From the NCBI GenBank assembly GCA_938017795.1, contig CALIJZ010000091.1:1-49777 (forward strand): a stretch of DNA of 49,777 nucleotides. Reading direction: 5' to 3'. The notes under the pieces are model-generated. The model had not been told where the DNA came from. It saw only the letters and a program-made list of their open reading frames with translations, and did no database searches. The stretch is from an uncultured Bacteriovoracaceae bacterium. GTDB lineage: Bacteria; Bdellovibrionota; Bacteriovoracia; Bacteriovoracales; Bacteriovoracaceae. A program made the translations under genes and the position numbers. Each line of letters starts with the position of its first letter. The stretch's first letter is position 1. Positions 8,780 to 17,881 of the stretch are shown here, one piece after another.

Positions 8780-11083
8780 ATGAAATTTACGTGGAATATA
8801 ATCTTTGTACTAGCTTTATTAGTTTCTTGTTTTGGGTCGAAGAACACTAAGACTCCTACAAGTGAAAATAATAAGAATGAGGTCGAATTTAATCGAGAAA
8901 CTGTTGAGAAAAATTGTTTTTGTGAAGAACAAAAAGATCAATATGGTAGGACTATTAATAAAGTCAAAGAAATTGAAATTAATAAAACTTTGTTAATTAC
9001 AGATAGATCTGTAATGGAAGCACTTGATTCTCAGTTTAGGTTTTCTACTCAGCTTGCAAGAAAAGCTCATGGGAATGATTTTTCAAAAGACACGAATTTT
9101 TTTAATGGTCTTTTATCAACTCTTAGTTCTGAATCTAAAAAACAAATGCAAGATAATTGGGCAACTATAGATAATGTAAGCCTTTCGAGATTTGGAACAC
9201 CTTATAAGATATATGCAGTAGAGTTCATTACTGATGATATGAAGACAAGCTCCACTGGTCAGATATTAAGTGCTGGTAAGATTAGACTTCATTATAAGTT
9301 TTTAAGACTAGATGCTAATGGAGATAGAGAAGATATACAAAGTGTTAAGCGATTAGGTTTTAGTGAAACAAGTTTAGCTTATATTGATTATCATCTACCA
9401 ACTCGAGCATCAGCTTATCCTGGTGAGCAATTATGGGATAAGGATAAATATTCTGAGGAAATTCTGAAATTACAGTGCTATTTAGGAAGAAGAGGACTTG
9501 GAGAGGAGCCTCGAACAGATGATTTTTCAAGTGACTATCAATTAGCATTAATTGAACTGATAGGATCTGTTGTAAATAGATCATATAAGAATCGAGCAAT
9601 TTGGAAAAACTCAAGTGCTTTAGCAGGAGTAACAATCATTGATTCATTAAGTGAGGGGAAAGTCACACAATTAGAACTTGAACTTGATGGTGGGTTAAAT
9701 TTTAAATTAATTTCTTCGAAAGAATTAGTTAGAGTGGTTAATTCGAATGATCCCAATTTAACTAAAGTAGTTGGAGTGTATTTAGATTACTTCAAAGAAA
9801 TTAATACTGATAAAGTATTTCATCCTTATATCTCAGATGAATTAAATATTAATTTAACTGAAAGAAAAAACGAAATCGCTTTTAGAATTACTAAGGGAGC
9901 GACTTGCCAAATGCCTATATTAAATGAGGCAGATATAGTCCCTAGTTTTAGTGTTGATAAGGCATGTGGAGAATATAAAGTAGGCGAAACAATTTTATAT
10001 ACAATGGAAATTCTAAATAAGGGACCAGCTATTAATAAAAGAACATTGGTTAATAAAAAATTAATAGAATGTCCTGCAGGAACAACACTTATAAGACCAC
10101 CCTCTGGTCAAATTGTTGATTGTGATGCGGAAAGAAGAAATTGTCATATTGAGACTTCTGGATCATCTGACTTTATAGAAATTAGTAATATACCAGCAAA
10201 CGCTTCTATTCATTTTTATATGGATTGTAGGGTTGATGCAGGAGCTAGAGGGAAAACTCTAAATCATTCAATCACTGCAAATGATTGGAAGTTAGAAACG
10301 TCTGATCCGAATTTATCAAATAATAACGCATCTGTTGATGTAAAGATTGTATCTGGTACTCAATACGGAGATACCTGTAATGACGATCCAGTTGTTACAA
10401 CAACTACAACAACGACTACTAAGCCGGTAGATGAGCCAATTGTAGACTACGATGTGAAATTTTGGATAGGCGATGATGTTGTTGCAACTAATAAGCAATT
10501 AGTAAAGATAACAATTCATAATGTTGGGCAGAGAGATTCTGTTGATCCATTAAAATTAAAATATTCTTGTCCTAAGCATTCTTCAATGGTCGCTGGGTCA
10601 GCTAGGCCTACTAAAGGTGTTTTCACTAGTGATACATGGATCCTAAGAGAATTAAAAAAGGGAACTAAGGAAAGTATTATGTGGAACTGTTTAATAGATA
10701 AAGACGCTGCTGGTGAGTTTTTTACTTACCAAATGGAAGAGGGTGATTTTACTTTTCCAGGAATTGATTCTAATCCAGAAAATAACCTTGATGGTAATCG
10801 AAGAAGGATTCAAAGATATTGTGACTACGATTATACAAACGATGGAAGATTGTCAGCGGCAGATTTAGTTCATGTTAGAAAAGTTATCTTGGGAACTGTT
10901 CCTAAAATAGATGGAAAAACATACTTTTTTGAACGAAGTAATAAAGCAGATGGAAATAGATATGCTCCTATAAGTTCGAGGCATTTAGTATTGATGCAAA
11001 AATATATTTTAGGCCAAATTAAATGGGATGAATTTTTTGGTCAATTACCAGATTGTGCTGAAGTAACTCCAAGAAAGCCATAA
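8780..11083 (+). CDS. Lipoprotein with DUF11/CARDB-like domains and C-terminal dockerin-like module
   Basis: 767 residues with lipobox Leu-Val-Ser-Cys (C17) and Phe at +2. An N-terminal domain of about 370 residues is unassigned. Residues about 395-530 look like a DUF11-type beta-sandwich (Tyr-Lys-Val-Gly-Glu-Thr-Ile, Leu-Asn-Lys-Gly-Pro-Ala). An eight-Thr linker (bases 10397-10420) leads to a second sandwich with a His-Asn-Val-Gly-Gln core. The last roughly 80 residues resemble type I dockerin: Asp-x-Thr-Asn-Asp-Gly-Arg-Leu-Ser-Ala-Ala-Asp-Leu, a typical calcium loop plus helix, then a looser second copy ending in Gln-Lys-Tyr-Ile-Leu-Gly-Gln-Ile. The start is well supported by AGGGGA upstream. 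No cohesin gene is visible in the window. It is probably a surface display or adhesion protein. Confidence 0.85.
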   Translation: MKFTWNIIFVLALLVSCFGSKNTKTPTSENNKNEVEFNRETVEKNCFCEEQKDQYGRTINKVKEIEINKTLLITDRSVMEALDSQFRFSTQLARKAHGNDFSKDTNFFNGLLSTLSSESKKQMQDNWATIDNVSLSRFGTPYKIYAVEFITDDMKTSSTGQILSAGKIRLHYKFLRLDANGDREDIQSVKRLGFSETSLAYIDYHLPTRASAYPGEQLWDKDKYSEEILKLQCYLGRRGLGEEPRTDDFSSDYQLALIELIGSVVNRSYKNRAIWKNSSALAGVTIIDSLSEGKVTQLELELDGGLNFKLISSKELVRVVNSNDPNLTKVVGVYLDYFKEINTDKVFHPYISDELNINLTERKNEIAFRITKGATCQMPILNEADIVPSFSVDKACGEYKVGETILYTMEILNKGPAINKRTLVNKKLIECPAGTTLIRPPSGQIVDCDAERRNCHIETSGSSDFIEISNIPANASIHFYMDCRVDAGARGKTLNHSITANDWKLETSDPNLSNNNASVDVKIVSGTQYGDTCNDDPVVTTTTTTTTKPVDEPIVDYDVKFWIGDDVVATNKQLVKITIHNVGQRDSVDPLKLKYSCPKHSSMVAGSARPTKGVFTSDTWILRELKKGTKESIMWNCLIDKDAAGEFFTYQMEEGDFTFPGIDSNPENNLDGNRRRIQRYCDYDYTNDGRLSAADLVHVRKVILGTVPKIDGKTYFFERSNKADGNRYAPISSRHLVLMQKYILGQIKWDEFFGQLPDCAEVTPRKP
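10397..10420 (+). repeat. Poly-Thr codon run (8 Thr)
   Basis: Eight consecutive Thr codons (ACA, ACT, ACG mixed) join two beta-sandwich domains of the dockerin-like lipoprotein. The synonymous codons are mixed, so this short run looks selected at protein level and would be more stable than the pure repeats elsewhere. Confidence 0.85.
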
Positions 11084-11110
11084 TTTCCTAGCGAGACAAA
11101 ATTGACTTTA

Positions 11111-11149
11111 TAAATTAGGCCTTTAACTTATACATGAAGGCCTAATTTA
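11111..11149 (+). terminator. Perfect 13-bp hairpin downstream of dockerin-like lipoprotein
   Basis: TAAATTAGGCCTT (11111-11123) and AAGGCCTAATTTA (11137-11149) form a perfect inverted repeat around a 13-base loop, 28 bp after the stop. No T-run follows on either strand, so it is not a classical intrinsic terminator. It could protect the 3' end of the mRNA or act with another factor. Confidence 0.55.
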
Positions 11150-11268
11150 AAAACAGATAAGCACTGACAAAAACTCTTCACTCAAGTAAATATAAATTTT
11201 ACAAATTTTTATAATTCATGATTATAATAATCAAGACATTCGCTAGATAACTTCACGAAAAGGATTTT

Positions 11269-14200
11269 ATGAAGACTTTCTTTATTCATTTTTTTACTAT
11301 GTTTATTTTATTTTCTTGTAACAATGCTAATCTTTATGACCCAGCAGAATCAAATACTGACCAGGAAGATATTGAGAAAACATCACCCCTGGTTTGTGAG
11401 AAAACTTGTATCCACCCAGAGGCTACAGATTTTTCAAATGAGGTAACTTCAAACGAGCCTGGTGCTTGTGAGTTCACCGCTTGTATGGATGAAAGTTATG
11501 CAGAGTATTCAAAGGTATTAGATTATAGTACTTATACTGATTTATACGGTGGTAAAATTTCTCATGATATTACAAAATGTGTTGAGAAACTTGAGTATGG
11601 AGAAGGTTGTTCTTATAAAGGAGCTATAAATTTTGTAAATACTTCTTCTGATAAATCGACGGCTTGTTATTTTACAGGTTGTAGTGATCCAAACTTTGCT
11701 GAGCATTGGGATTATTTAGCCATGAAGAATTACGCTTCAAAGGTCGACGGGTCAACAATAACTCATGACGAGAATAAGTGTATTACTAGAATTAGAGGTT
11801 GTAACTCAACTAGCACTTTTGTTGCACACGGAAATTCAGAATCATTATATGATGATGGATCGTGTTCTTTCTCAGGATGTAGTGATCCGGGATATGATGA
11901 ATATAGAGCTGAGTTTATATCAGATTTGAATGCATACAAAGCATCATTTAAAGGATGTCTAAAGCCCACAGGGAGCATTGATGATACATGTAAATCTAAA
12001 AAAGGATGTACAACTGAAAGTGCATCAAATTATGACATTAATGCCGTAGTTGAAGATGGGAGCTGTAATTTTAATTGTTGTTCAACATATAATTCTGCAT
12101 ATTTTGATCCAGATTGTGAAAATCAAGTAAACAAATACCTTGAAAAATTAGAGACAGCAGATCCGCAAATCACTCATACTGGAATAATTAACAAGAAATT
12201 TCAGTGTGGAAAAATGTTAGGATGTGCATTAAATCATCCTTATGTTTCAAATACAGTTGCGAACTCACAAGAAAATGGAAGTTGTGATATTTCATGCTGT
12301 GCTCAATCAGGAGCATTAAATTATGATCCTAGTTGTCAGCAAATGATTACGGCTTACTCAAACAGTCTAACTAGTTCGAACTTAACCCCTACAGGAAATT
12401 TTGTAACAAATGCATGTCAATTCCCTGCACCAGGTTGTTACTTCGAAAGCCCTTATGTTTCTAATTATCAACCAAGAACTGTAGAAAACGGAAGTTGTGA
12501 TATTTCATGTTGTGCTGATCCGACAAAAGAAAATTATGATCCAAAATGTAAAGCAGCAATAGATCAATATGATGGAATCTTAAACGCTGCAAATTTAACA
12601 TATTCTGGAGTTAAAAATACAAACTTTAACTGTGGGAAAGTAAAAGGTTGTTATACTCAAAGTCCTTTCACTACAAATTATGATGCTACCACTACCGAAG
12701 ATGGTAGTTGTGATATTGAGTGTTGTTCTGATTCTACAAGAGTTGGATATAATCAAGCTTGTATTGGAGCTAAAAATACTTATGTTTCTAAGTTGAGATC
12801 AATGGGTCTCACAACTAGCGGAAATATAAATATATATAAATGTGGACCGAAGCTAGGTTGTAATTACGAAGGAAGCTTAAAACCTGAGTATGTAAAAAAC
12901 TATGACCCTGCAGCTCAAGAAAACGGAACATGTACTATTCAATGTTGTGGCCAAAAAGGAAAAGAAAAATATGATCCTCTTTGTCAGCAGGTTATTGATG
13001 GATATTTACCTGGAACAAAACCAGTTAGGCCAAATGTAAATAATAACTTTAATTGTGGCTCTGAACTTAATTGTAACTATAGTGGATTTGGGGTTACTAA
13101 TAGTGTTCCTGGAACAAGTGAAAATGGAAGTTGTATTATTCAATGTTGTGGCCAAGAGGGTTATGAAAATTATTCTCCTGCCTGTCAACGAAGTATAAAT
13201 AGTTATACAGAAACTCTTAGAAGAATAGGGATAATCGGTTCAACAGTCCCGGATTCATCTTATAATTGTGGAAGAAAGAAAGGATGTACTCTAGTTGGAG
13301 CAAGTAATTTTAATGCAGCAGCGCAATTAGATGATGGAAGTTGTAGTTTTTCTTGTCGAAAATGTGATTCTGGTTACGAGTTTGGAACAGATCAGAATTG
13401 TATTGATACATGGAATGGATATAAGGCTAAAATTGCAAATCAAGGTATAACACTTACAGGAGACTTCTCGTTTACTAATAGTTGTGGAAGTCCTAAGGGA
13501 TGTAACTATAGTGACACTCGAGTTACAAATTATAATTCAATGAGTATTGAAGATGGATCTTGTAAAATAGAATGTTGCTCTCTTGAAGGTTATCAATTCT
13601 ATGATGATAAATGTCTATCAACTGTTGAGGCATATAATTCGTATTTACCAACTGGTATTACTGGAGTTGGACCACATAATACAAGAAAAAACTGTGGTCA
13701 GCAGGTTGGTTGTACTTATAACCAATACGTCACTAACAAAACACCGGGAGCAACCCTAGAAGATGGAAGTTGTGATATAGCATGTTGTTCAGATAGCTCT
13801 AAAGAAAATTACCAAGCTGGATGTAGTGCAGCAGTAACAGGTTATGAAAATCTTCTTGGAAGCATTACTCCTACTGGAACTATAAATAAAAATGCAAATT
13901 GTGGTAAAGAATTAGGGTGTAACTATAGTAATGATCTTGTTCAAAACTTCACGGCCGGAACAAGTGAAAATGGAAGTTGTGAGATTGAGTGTTGCTCGAT
14001 CCCAGGTTATGAAAACTATGATCTAAATTGTAGAACTGCAATTAACGGTTACTTAAGTGCCTTAAATATTGAGAATCTAAGTGCAAGTGCAGTTAATGGA
14101 AACTTTAATTGTGGAAGAAAGCTAGGATGTTCTCAACCAGCACTTGTGGATGCTTCAGGACAACCAGGTAATGCTGCAAACTTAGAAGATGGAAGTTGTA

Positions 14201-14940
14201 TTGTTAGATGTTGTGGAGATTCTGCTAAAGAAAATTATGCAGCTGATTGTTCACAAAAAGCGATTGATTATATCAACTTATTAAATGGTATGAATCTAAA
14301 TGCTCAAAACCAACCGGATCAAGGATATATGTGTGGAAGAGATCTAGGATGTAGTTATTCTGCAGCGGGAAGTTATGTGAAAAATCTAAACTTTGGATCA
14401 AAAGAAGATGGATCGTGTGATATTAAGTGTTGTGGAATTGCAGGCAAGGAAGAATATAGTGCAAATTGTAATGCATATATTGATAGCTATAAGGATATGT
14501 TAAGTAAATTCGGAATTGCTACTTCAGGAATGCTTGATAATAATTTTGAATGTGGAGAGACTCTAGGGTGTATGAATCCAAAAGCAATAAACTATAATTC
14601 TAGTGCTACAGCAGATCCGAATAAAGTTTGTGATTTCCAAACATGTACAAATAGTAATTATGAAAACTATGATCAATCAATCATTGATGCTTTCAATGCC
14701 TATGATGGGGGGAGATTATTTTCATCCTCATCCGCAGCATGTGGTAATAGAATTTGTCCTGCTGGTTATGTTGGGCAAGGTGATAAATGTATCTGTGCTC
14801 CTGGAACAATCTTATGCCATGGACAATGTGTTCCATCTTGTCCAGTTGGTTATGATAAAACAACAGACCAATACGGAACTCCAGTTTGTAAATGTGCTTC
14901 AGGAACTTATCAATCTAGCAATGGCTTAACTTGTGAGTAA
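11269..14940 (+). CDS. Giant Cys-rich repeat lipoprotein (DGSC/NGSC repeats)
   Basis: 1223 residues with lipobox Leu-Phe-Ser-Cys (C17) and Asn at +2. The rest is a ladder of about 16 repeats of roughly 65-75 residues. The repeat core is Cys-Gly-x-x-Leu-Gly-Cys, then x-Val-x-Asn-Tyr, then (Glu/Asp)-(Asn/Asp)-Gly-Ser-Cys-Asp-Ile-x-Cys-Cys, then Asn-Tyr-Asp-x-x-Cys and a short helix ending Tyr-x-x-x-Leu. The first three units have Gly-Cys or Ala-Cys where later ones have Cys-Cys. A shorter Cys-rich tail (last 65 residues) resembles EGF-like or TIL-like knots. The many regularly spaced Cys imply a disulfide-stabilised rod. It is similar in spirit to the 'GCTD...DDGSC' repeats of marine bacteria. 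The ribosome site AAAAGGA supports the start. Probably an outer-membrane surface protein; its binding partner is unknown. Confidence 0.88.
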   Translation: MKTFFIHFFTMFILFSCNNANLYDPAESNTDQEDIEKTSPLVCEKTCIHPEATDFSNEVTSNEPGACEFTACMDESYAEYSKVLDYSTYTDLYGGKISHDITKCVEKLEYGEGCSYKGAINFVNTSSDKSTACYFTGCSDPNFAEHWDYLAMKNYASKVDGSTITHDENKCITRIRGCNSTSTFVAHGNSESLYDDGSCSFSGCSDPGYDEYRAEFISDLNAYKASFKGCLKPTGSIDDTCKSKKGCTTESASNYDINAVVEDGSCNFNCCSTYNSAYFDPDCENQVNKYLEKLETADPQITHTGIINKKFQCGKMLGCALNHPYVSNTVANSQENGSCDISCCAQSGALNYDPSCQQMITAYSNSLTSSNLTPTGNFVTNACQFPAPGCYFESPYVSNYQPRTVENGSCDISCCADPTKENYDPKCKAAIDQYDGILNAANLTYSGVKNTNFNCGKVKGCYTQSPFTTNYDATTTEDGSCDIECCSDSTRVGYNQACIGAKNTYVSKLRSMGLTTSGNINIYKCGPKLGCNYEGSLKPEYVKNYDPAAQENGTCTIQCCGQKGKEKYDPLCQQVIDGYLPGTKPVRPNVNNNFNCGSELNCNYSGFGVTNSVPGTSENGSCIIQCCGQEGYENYSPACQRSINSYTETLRRIGIIGSTVPDSSYNCGRKKGCTLVGASNFNAAAQLDDGSCSFSCRKCDSGYEFGTDQNCIDTWNGYKAKIANQGITLTGDFSFTNSCGSPKGCNYSDTRVTNYNSMSIEDGSCKIECCSLEGYQFYDDKCLSTVEAYNSYLPTGITGVGPHNTRKNCGQQVGCTYNQYVTNKTPGATLEDGSCDIACCSDSSKENYQAGCSAAVTGYENLLGSITPTGTINKNANCGKELGCNYSNDLVQNFTAGTSENGSCEIECCSIPGYENYDLNCRTAINGYLSALNIENLSASAVNGNFNCGRKLGCSQPALVDASGQPGNAANLEDGSCIVRCCGDSAKENYAADCSQKAIDYINLLNGMNLNAQNQPDQGYMCGRDLGCSYSAAGSYVKNLNFGSKEDGSCDIKCCGIAGKEEYSANCNAYIDSYKDMLSKFGIATSGMLDNNFECGETLGCMNPKAINYNSSATADPNKVCDFQTCTNSNYENYDQSIIDAFNAYDGGRLFSSSSAACGNRICPAGYVGQGDKCICAPGTILCHGQCVPSCPVGYDKTTDQYGTPVCKCASGTYQSSNGLTCE

Positions 14941-14966
14941 AGAAAATTTAAAATCTTAAGAATATT

Positions 14967-14997
14967 AAGGGAGACTTTTTGGTCTCCCTTTTTTTTT
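14967..14997 (+). terminator. Intrinsic terminator
   Basis: AAGGGAGAC (14967-14975) pairs with GTCTCCCTT (14982-14990) around a 6-base loop and is followed by nine T (14989-14997). It ends the Cys-rich lipoprotein transcript. The T-run overlaps the stop codon of the convergent gene. Confidence 0.93.
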
Positions 14998-16243
14998 AGT
15001 ATTTTTTACAACTAGAACTGGTAGGTTCGAATCCCCACCTTGCATTAATTGGATCATTTGGGTTATTTGAGATCTCTTCATTCATTAATTTTGAATAAAA
15101 TGTATTCAAGTCCATCGTTTCATCGTCTTTGATTTGGATAGGACAAGCTTCGCTTAATTCATCAAGGTCAATAGCACTTAAGTCTTCATCGAAGATATTT
15201 ATAAGCATTGCTAAGTATTTTGAATCAACAAGTAGACCGTCAATGGTGTCTAGGTAAATTGAAACTTCCTCAAAAGCAGCTTTAATTCTGCTATCTCTCA
15301 AAGGAGTAGAGTAAATATCATACTCACTTGCATTCATACATCTATAATTAATTTTTTTACGATAAATCATCGCATCATCAACAGCTTCAACTCTATCATC
15401 AAGCCTTTGGCATAGATCAGTGAAAAGTCTCTCTACTTTATTTTCTGGACTTTCATCTGATTGTTTAAGAACACTTTGAACAAATTTGAAAAAATATGCA
15501 CCATCATTATCATTAACAATTTCGTATTGAGACTCATCAAAAGCAACTATTGAAGAATTTAAAACTTCATACTCGCTTGGTTTTCTAAATCTTTTAAATC
15601 CCCAACCATTTATAGTTGGAGCAAGTGGAGCTGAGAACATATGATTTTTTCTATAATACATAGGCTTGTCGTTATCTCTTGCCCTTTGAGTGGAGTAGAT
15701 AACATCAAAAAGTCCAGTCGCTGTGATGTCTTTAATCATAAATGAGTGTCTGGTTGCCATACTTGAACTGGGATCTAAAAAGGCCTTAAACATAAAAAAG
15801 TCACCAGGTGATACATCTTTAGGTGCGACAGAATAACTATCATTTCTACTTAAAGCTTCAGTGCCTAAATTATCAGCGAGATAGTGAAGAAAAGCGGATA
15901 TCTTTTCATTTTCAGGTAAATGATTCCAGTTATTCATCGAGTGAGAGTAGTATTTCTTTACTCGTCTATGAGCAAAAAGAGGATGCATAACTTTAAAGTC
16001 TAATGAGTTTTCATAAGAAAAAATTGCTCTCATTAGATACATTACATCAGCACAATCGACTTTAATTTTTCCATAGGCACTTGTTGTGTCATAAAACAAA
16101 TTTCGATTTACAGAATCAGATTGCATCCATTCAGAGAACTTAACCTCCCAATTGACCTCAACATCATCCCAGGAGTTAGTAGGCTCCCAAATGGCTGAAA
16201 AGCTTAAAAGAGGAAATAAACAAAATAAAATTAGATTTTTCAT
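14996..16243 (-). CDS. Secreted NlpC/P60-like (papain-fold) protein
   Basis: 415 residues with a signal peptide of about 16 residues (Leu-Ser-Phe-Ser-Ala). The arrangement Val-Asp-Cys-Ala-Asp (C64), then Ser-Pro-Gly-Asp-Phe-Phe (145-150), then Arg-His-Ser-Phe-Met-Ile (H166) matches the Cys, strand and His order of NlpC/P60 and CHAP-type cysteine peptidases or amidases. These act on peptidoglycan peptides or amides. The remaining 230 residues are unassigned. AGGAAG upstream of the ATG supports the start. Because the motifs are only partly conserved, the protein may be a divergent family member or inactive; substrate unknown. Confidence 0.65.
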   Translation of the reverse strand: MKNLILFCLFPLLSFSAIWEPTNSWDDVEVNWEVKFSEWMQSDSVNRNLFYDTTSAYGKIKVDCADVMYLMRAIFSYENSLDFKVMHPLFAHRRVKKYYSHSMNNWNHLPENEKISAFLHYLADNLGTEALSRNDSYSVAPKDVSPGDFFMFKAFLDPSSSMATRHSFMIKDITATGLFDVIYSTQRARDNDKPMYYRKNHMFSAPLAPTINGWGFKRFRKPSEYEVLNSSIVAFDESQYEIVNDNDGAYFFKFVQSVLKQSDESPENKVERLFTDLCQRLDDRVEAVDDAMIYRKKINYRCMNASEYDIYSTPLRDSRIKAAFEEVSIYLDTIDGLLVDSKYLAMLINIFDEDLSAIDLDELSEACPIQIKDDETMDLNTFYSKLMNEEISNNPNDPINARWGFEPTSSSCKKY

Positions 16244-16346
16244 ATAATCTTCCTAGTAAAAATGGCATATTAAGTAAAACGTTTTTAATTATCCTTAACA
16301 TTTGATAATAGTTTTATAGTAGTTTTTACAAAAATTTGGAGGCGAA

Positions 16347-17297
16347 ATGGGAAGAATAGTCCTAGTTTCAGGAAGCTCAAACCCGGAGTTATCAAAGAAG
16401 GTCTCAAACATTCTCGATGTCCCCTTAGTTGACCCCAAATTAATCAAATTTGCTAACGGTGAAATTTACTGTGAAATCGCTGAAACTGTAAGAGGTGCAG
16501 ACGTATTTGTCATTCAGTCTACTTGTCACCCTGCCAATGATAACTTAATGGAACTTTTAATTATGCTTGATGCCTTAAAGAGAGCTTCTGCCAAATCAAT
16601 AACAGCTGTTATGCCTCATTATGGTTATTCAAGACAAGATAGGAAGGTTAGGCCGAGATCACCTATTTCAGCTAAATTAGTAGCTGATCTTGTGACTACT
16701 GCAGGAGCTACAAGAGTGATCACGATGGATTTACATGCAGGCCAGATTCAAGGTTTCTTTAATATTCCATTTGATAATATTTATTCTTCTCCAGTTATTT
16801 TAAATCATATAAAAAATAAAATTGCTCCAAAATCTAAGAACTTTATGTGTGTTTCTCCAGATTCTGGGGGAGTGGAAAGAGTTAGGCATTATGCAAAAAA
16901 GTTAAGTTGTGACCTCGCTCTTATCGATAAAAGAAGAACAGAGGTTAATGTTGCTAAAGCATTTAATGTTGTTGGAGATGTTGAAGGAAAAGATCTTGTT
17001 ATCATTGATGATATGATTGATACAGCTGGTACTCTTTGTGAATCTGCAAGAGTACTAAAAGAAAAAGGTGCTGGAAAAATTTATGCTTGTGCTACCCATG
17101 GAATTTTTTCAGGTCCAGCAATTGAGCGAATAGAATCATCTGTAGATTTGGAAGCAATAGTTGTAACAGATACAATCCCTTTAAGTGAAAGTGCTAAAAA
17201 GTGTTCAAAAATTCAAGTTTTAACAACTTGTGATATTTTTTCAAAGGCCATTCATAGAACATTTAATAATGATTCTGTGAGTTCTCTTTTTGTATAA
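16347..17297 (+). CDS. prs: Ribose-phosphate pyrophosphokinase
   Basis: 316 residues, the normal length. It makes PRPP from ribose 5-phosphate and ATP in the cytoplasm, feeding purine, pyrimidine, His, Trp and NAD synthesis. Visible are the N-terminal Lys-Phe-Ala-Asn-Gly-Glu block, the Tyr-Ser-Arg-Gln-Asp-Arg-Lys ATP loop, Asp-Lys-Arg-Arg, and the PRPP-binding Val-Ile-Ile-Asp-Asp-Met-Ile-Asp-Thr-Ala-Gly-Thr motif. A strong GGAGG lies before the ATG. It is the first gene of a prs-pth-ychF run; its stop TAA overlaps the start ATG of pth by one base (TAATG), so translation is probably coupled. Confidence 0.98.
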   Translation: MGRIVLVSGSSNPELSKKVSNILDVPLVDPKLIKFANGEIYCEIAETVRGADVFVIQSTCHPANDNLMELLIMLDALKRASAKSITAVMPHYGYSRQDRKVRPRSPISAKLVADLVTTAGATRVITMDLHAGQIQGFFNIPFDNIYSSPVILNHIKNKIAPKSKNFMCVSPDSGGVERVRHYAKKLSCDLALIDKRRTEVNVAKAFNVVGDVEGKDLVIIDDMIDTAGTLCESARVLKEKGAGKIYACATHGIFSGPAIERIESSVDLEAIVVTDTIPLSESAKKCSKIQVLTTCDIFSKAIHRTFNNDSVSSLFV

Positions 17298-17866
17298 TGA
17301 TTAAATTAGTTGTCGGTTTAGGAAATCCCGGGCAAGAGTATGAGTTTACTAGACATAATATTGCTTGGATTTTATTTGATCAACATCCAGATATTCAAAA
17401 TAATTTTTGGAAATCAAAATGGAAGGCAGAATATACAGACCTATCAATTGATTCGGAAAAAAGAGTATTTCTTAAACCCATGACTTTCATGAACCTATCT
17501 GGAGAGTCAGTTAGGCCATGTAGTGATTTTTTTAAATTTAAGCCGGATGAAATATTAGTAGTTCACGACGATCTTGATTTAGACTTTGGAGTCCTTACTT
17601 TTAAATATGGTGGAGGTTTAGCAGGTCATAATGGATTAAAGTCTATTTCAAAACATCTTGGGACAAATGACTATTATAGATTAAGACTTGGAATAGGAAG
17701 GCCTACTAGAGGAGATGTGAGTTCGTGGGTATTGTCGAGTTTCAATCAAGCTGATATAAAAATCCTTGAAAAATTTATGATAGGTTCTACTCAAGCAATA
17801 GATGATGCATTTAGATTAGATTTTAAAAAGCTTCAAACAAAGTATAATAAGAAAAGTTTTCAATAA
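17297..17866 (+). CDS. pth: Peptidyl-tRNA hydrolase
   Basis: 189 residues, normal for Pth. It releases tRNA from prematurely dropped peptidyl-tRNA in the cytoplasm. Key residues sit at the classical places: Gly-Leu-Gly-Asn-Pro-Gly with N10, Thr-Arg-His-Asn with H20, and the His-Asp-Asp-Leu-Asp segment with the catalytic Asp partner. The start overlaps the prs stop by one base. ychF follows 15 bp later. In many proteobacteria rplY (ribosomal protein L25/Ctc) sits between prs and pth; here it is missing at this place. Confidence 0.97.
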   Translation: MIKLVVGLGNPGQEYEFTRHNIAWILFDQHPDIQNNFWKSKWKAEYTDLSIDSEKRVFLKPMTFMNLSGESVRPCSDFFKFKPDEILVVHDDLDLDFGVLTFKYGGGLAGHNGLKSISKHLGTNDYYRLRLGIGRPTRGDVSSWVLSSFNQADIKILEKFMIGSTQAIDDAFRLDFKKLQTKYNKKSFQ

Positions 17867-17881
17867 ATAAAGGAATAGGTT

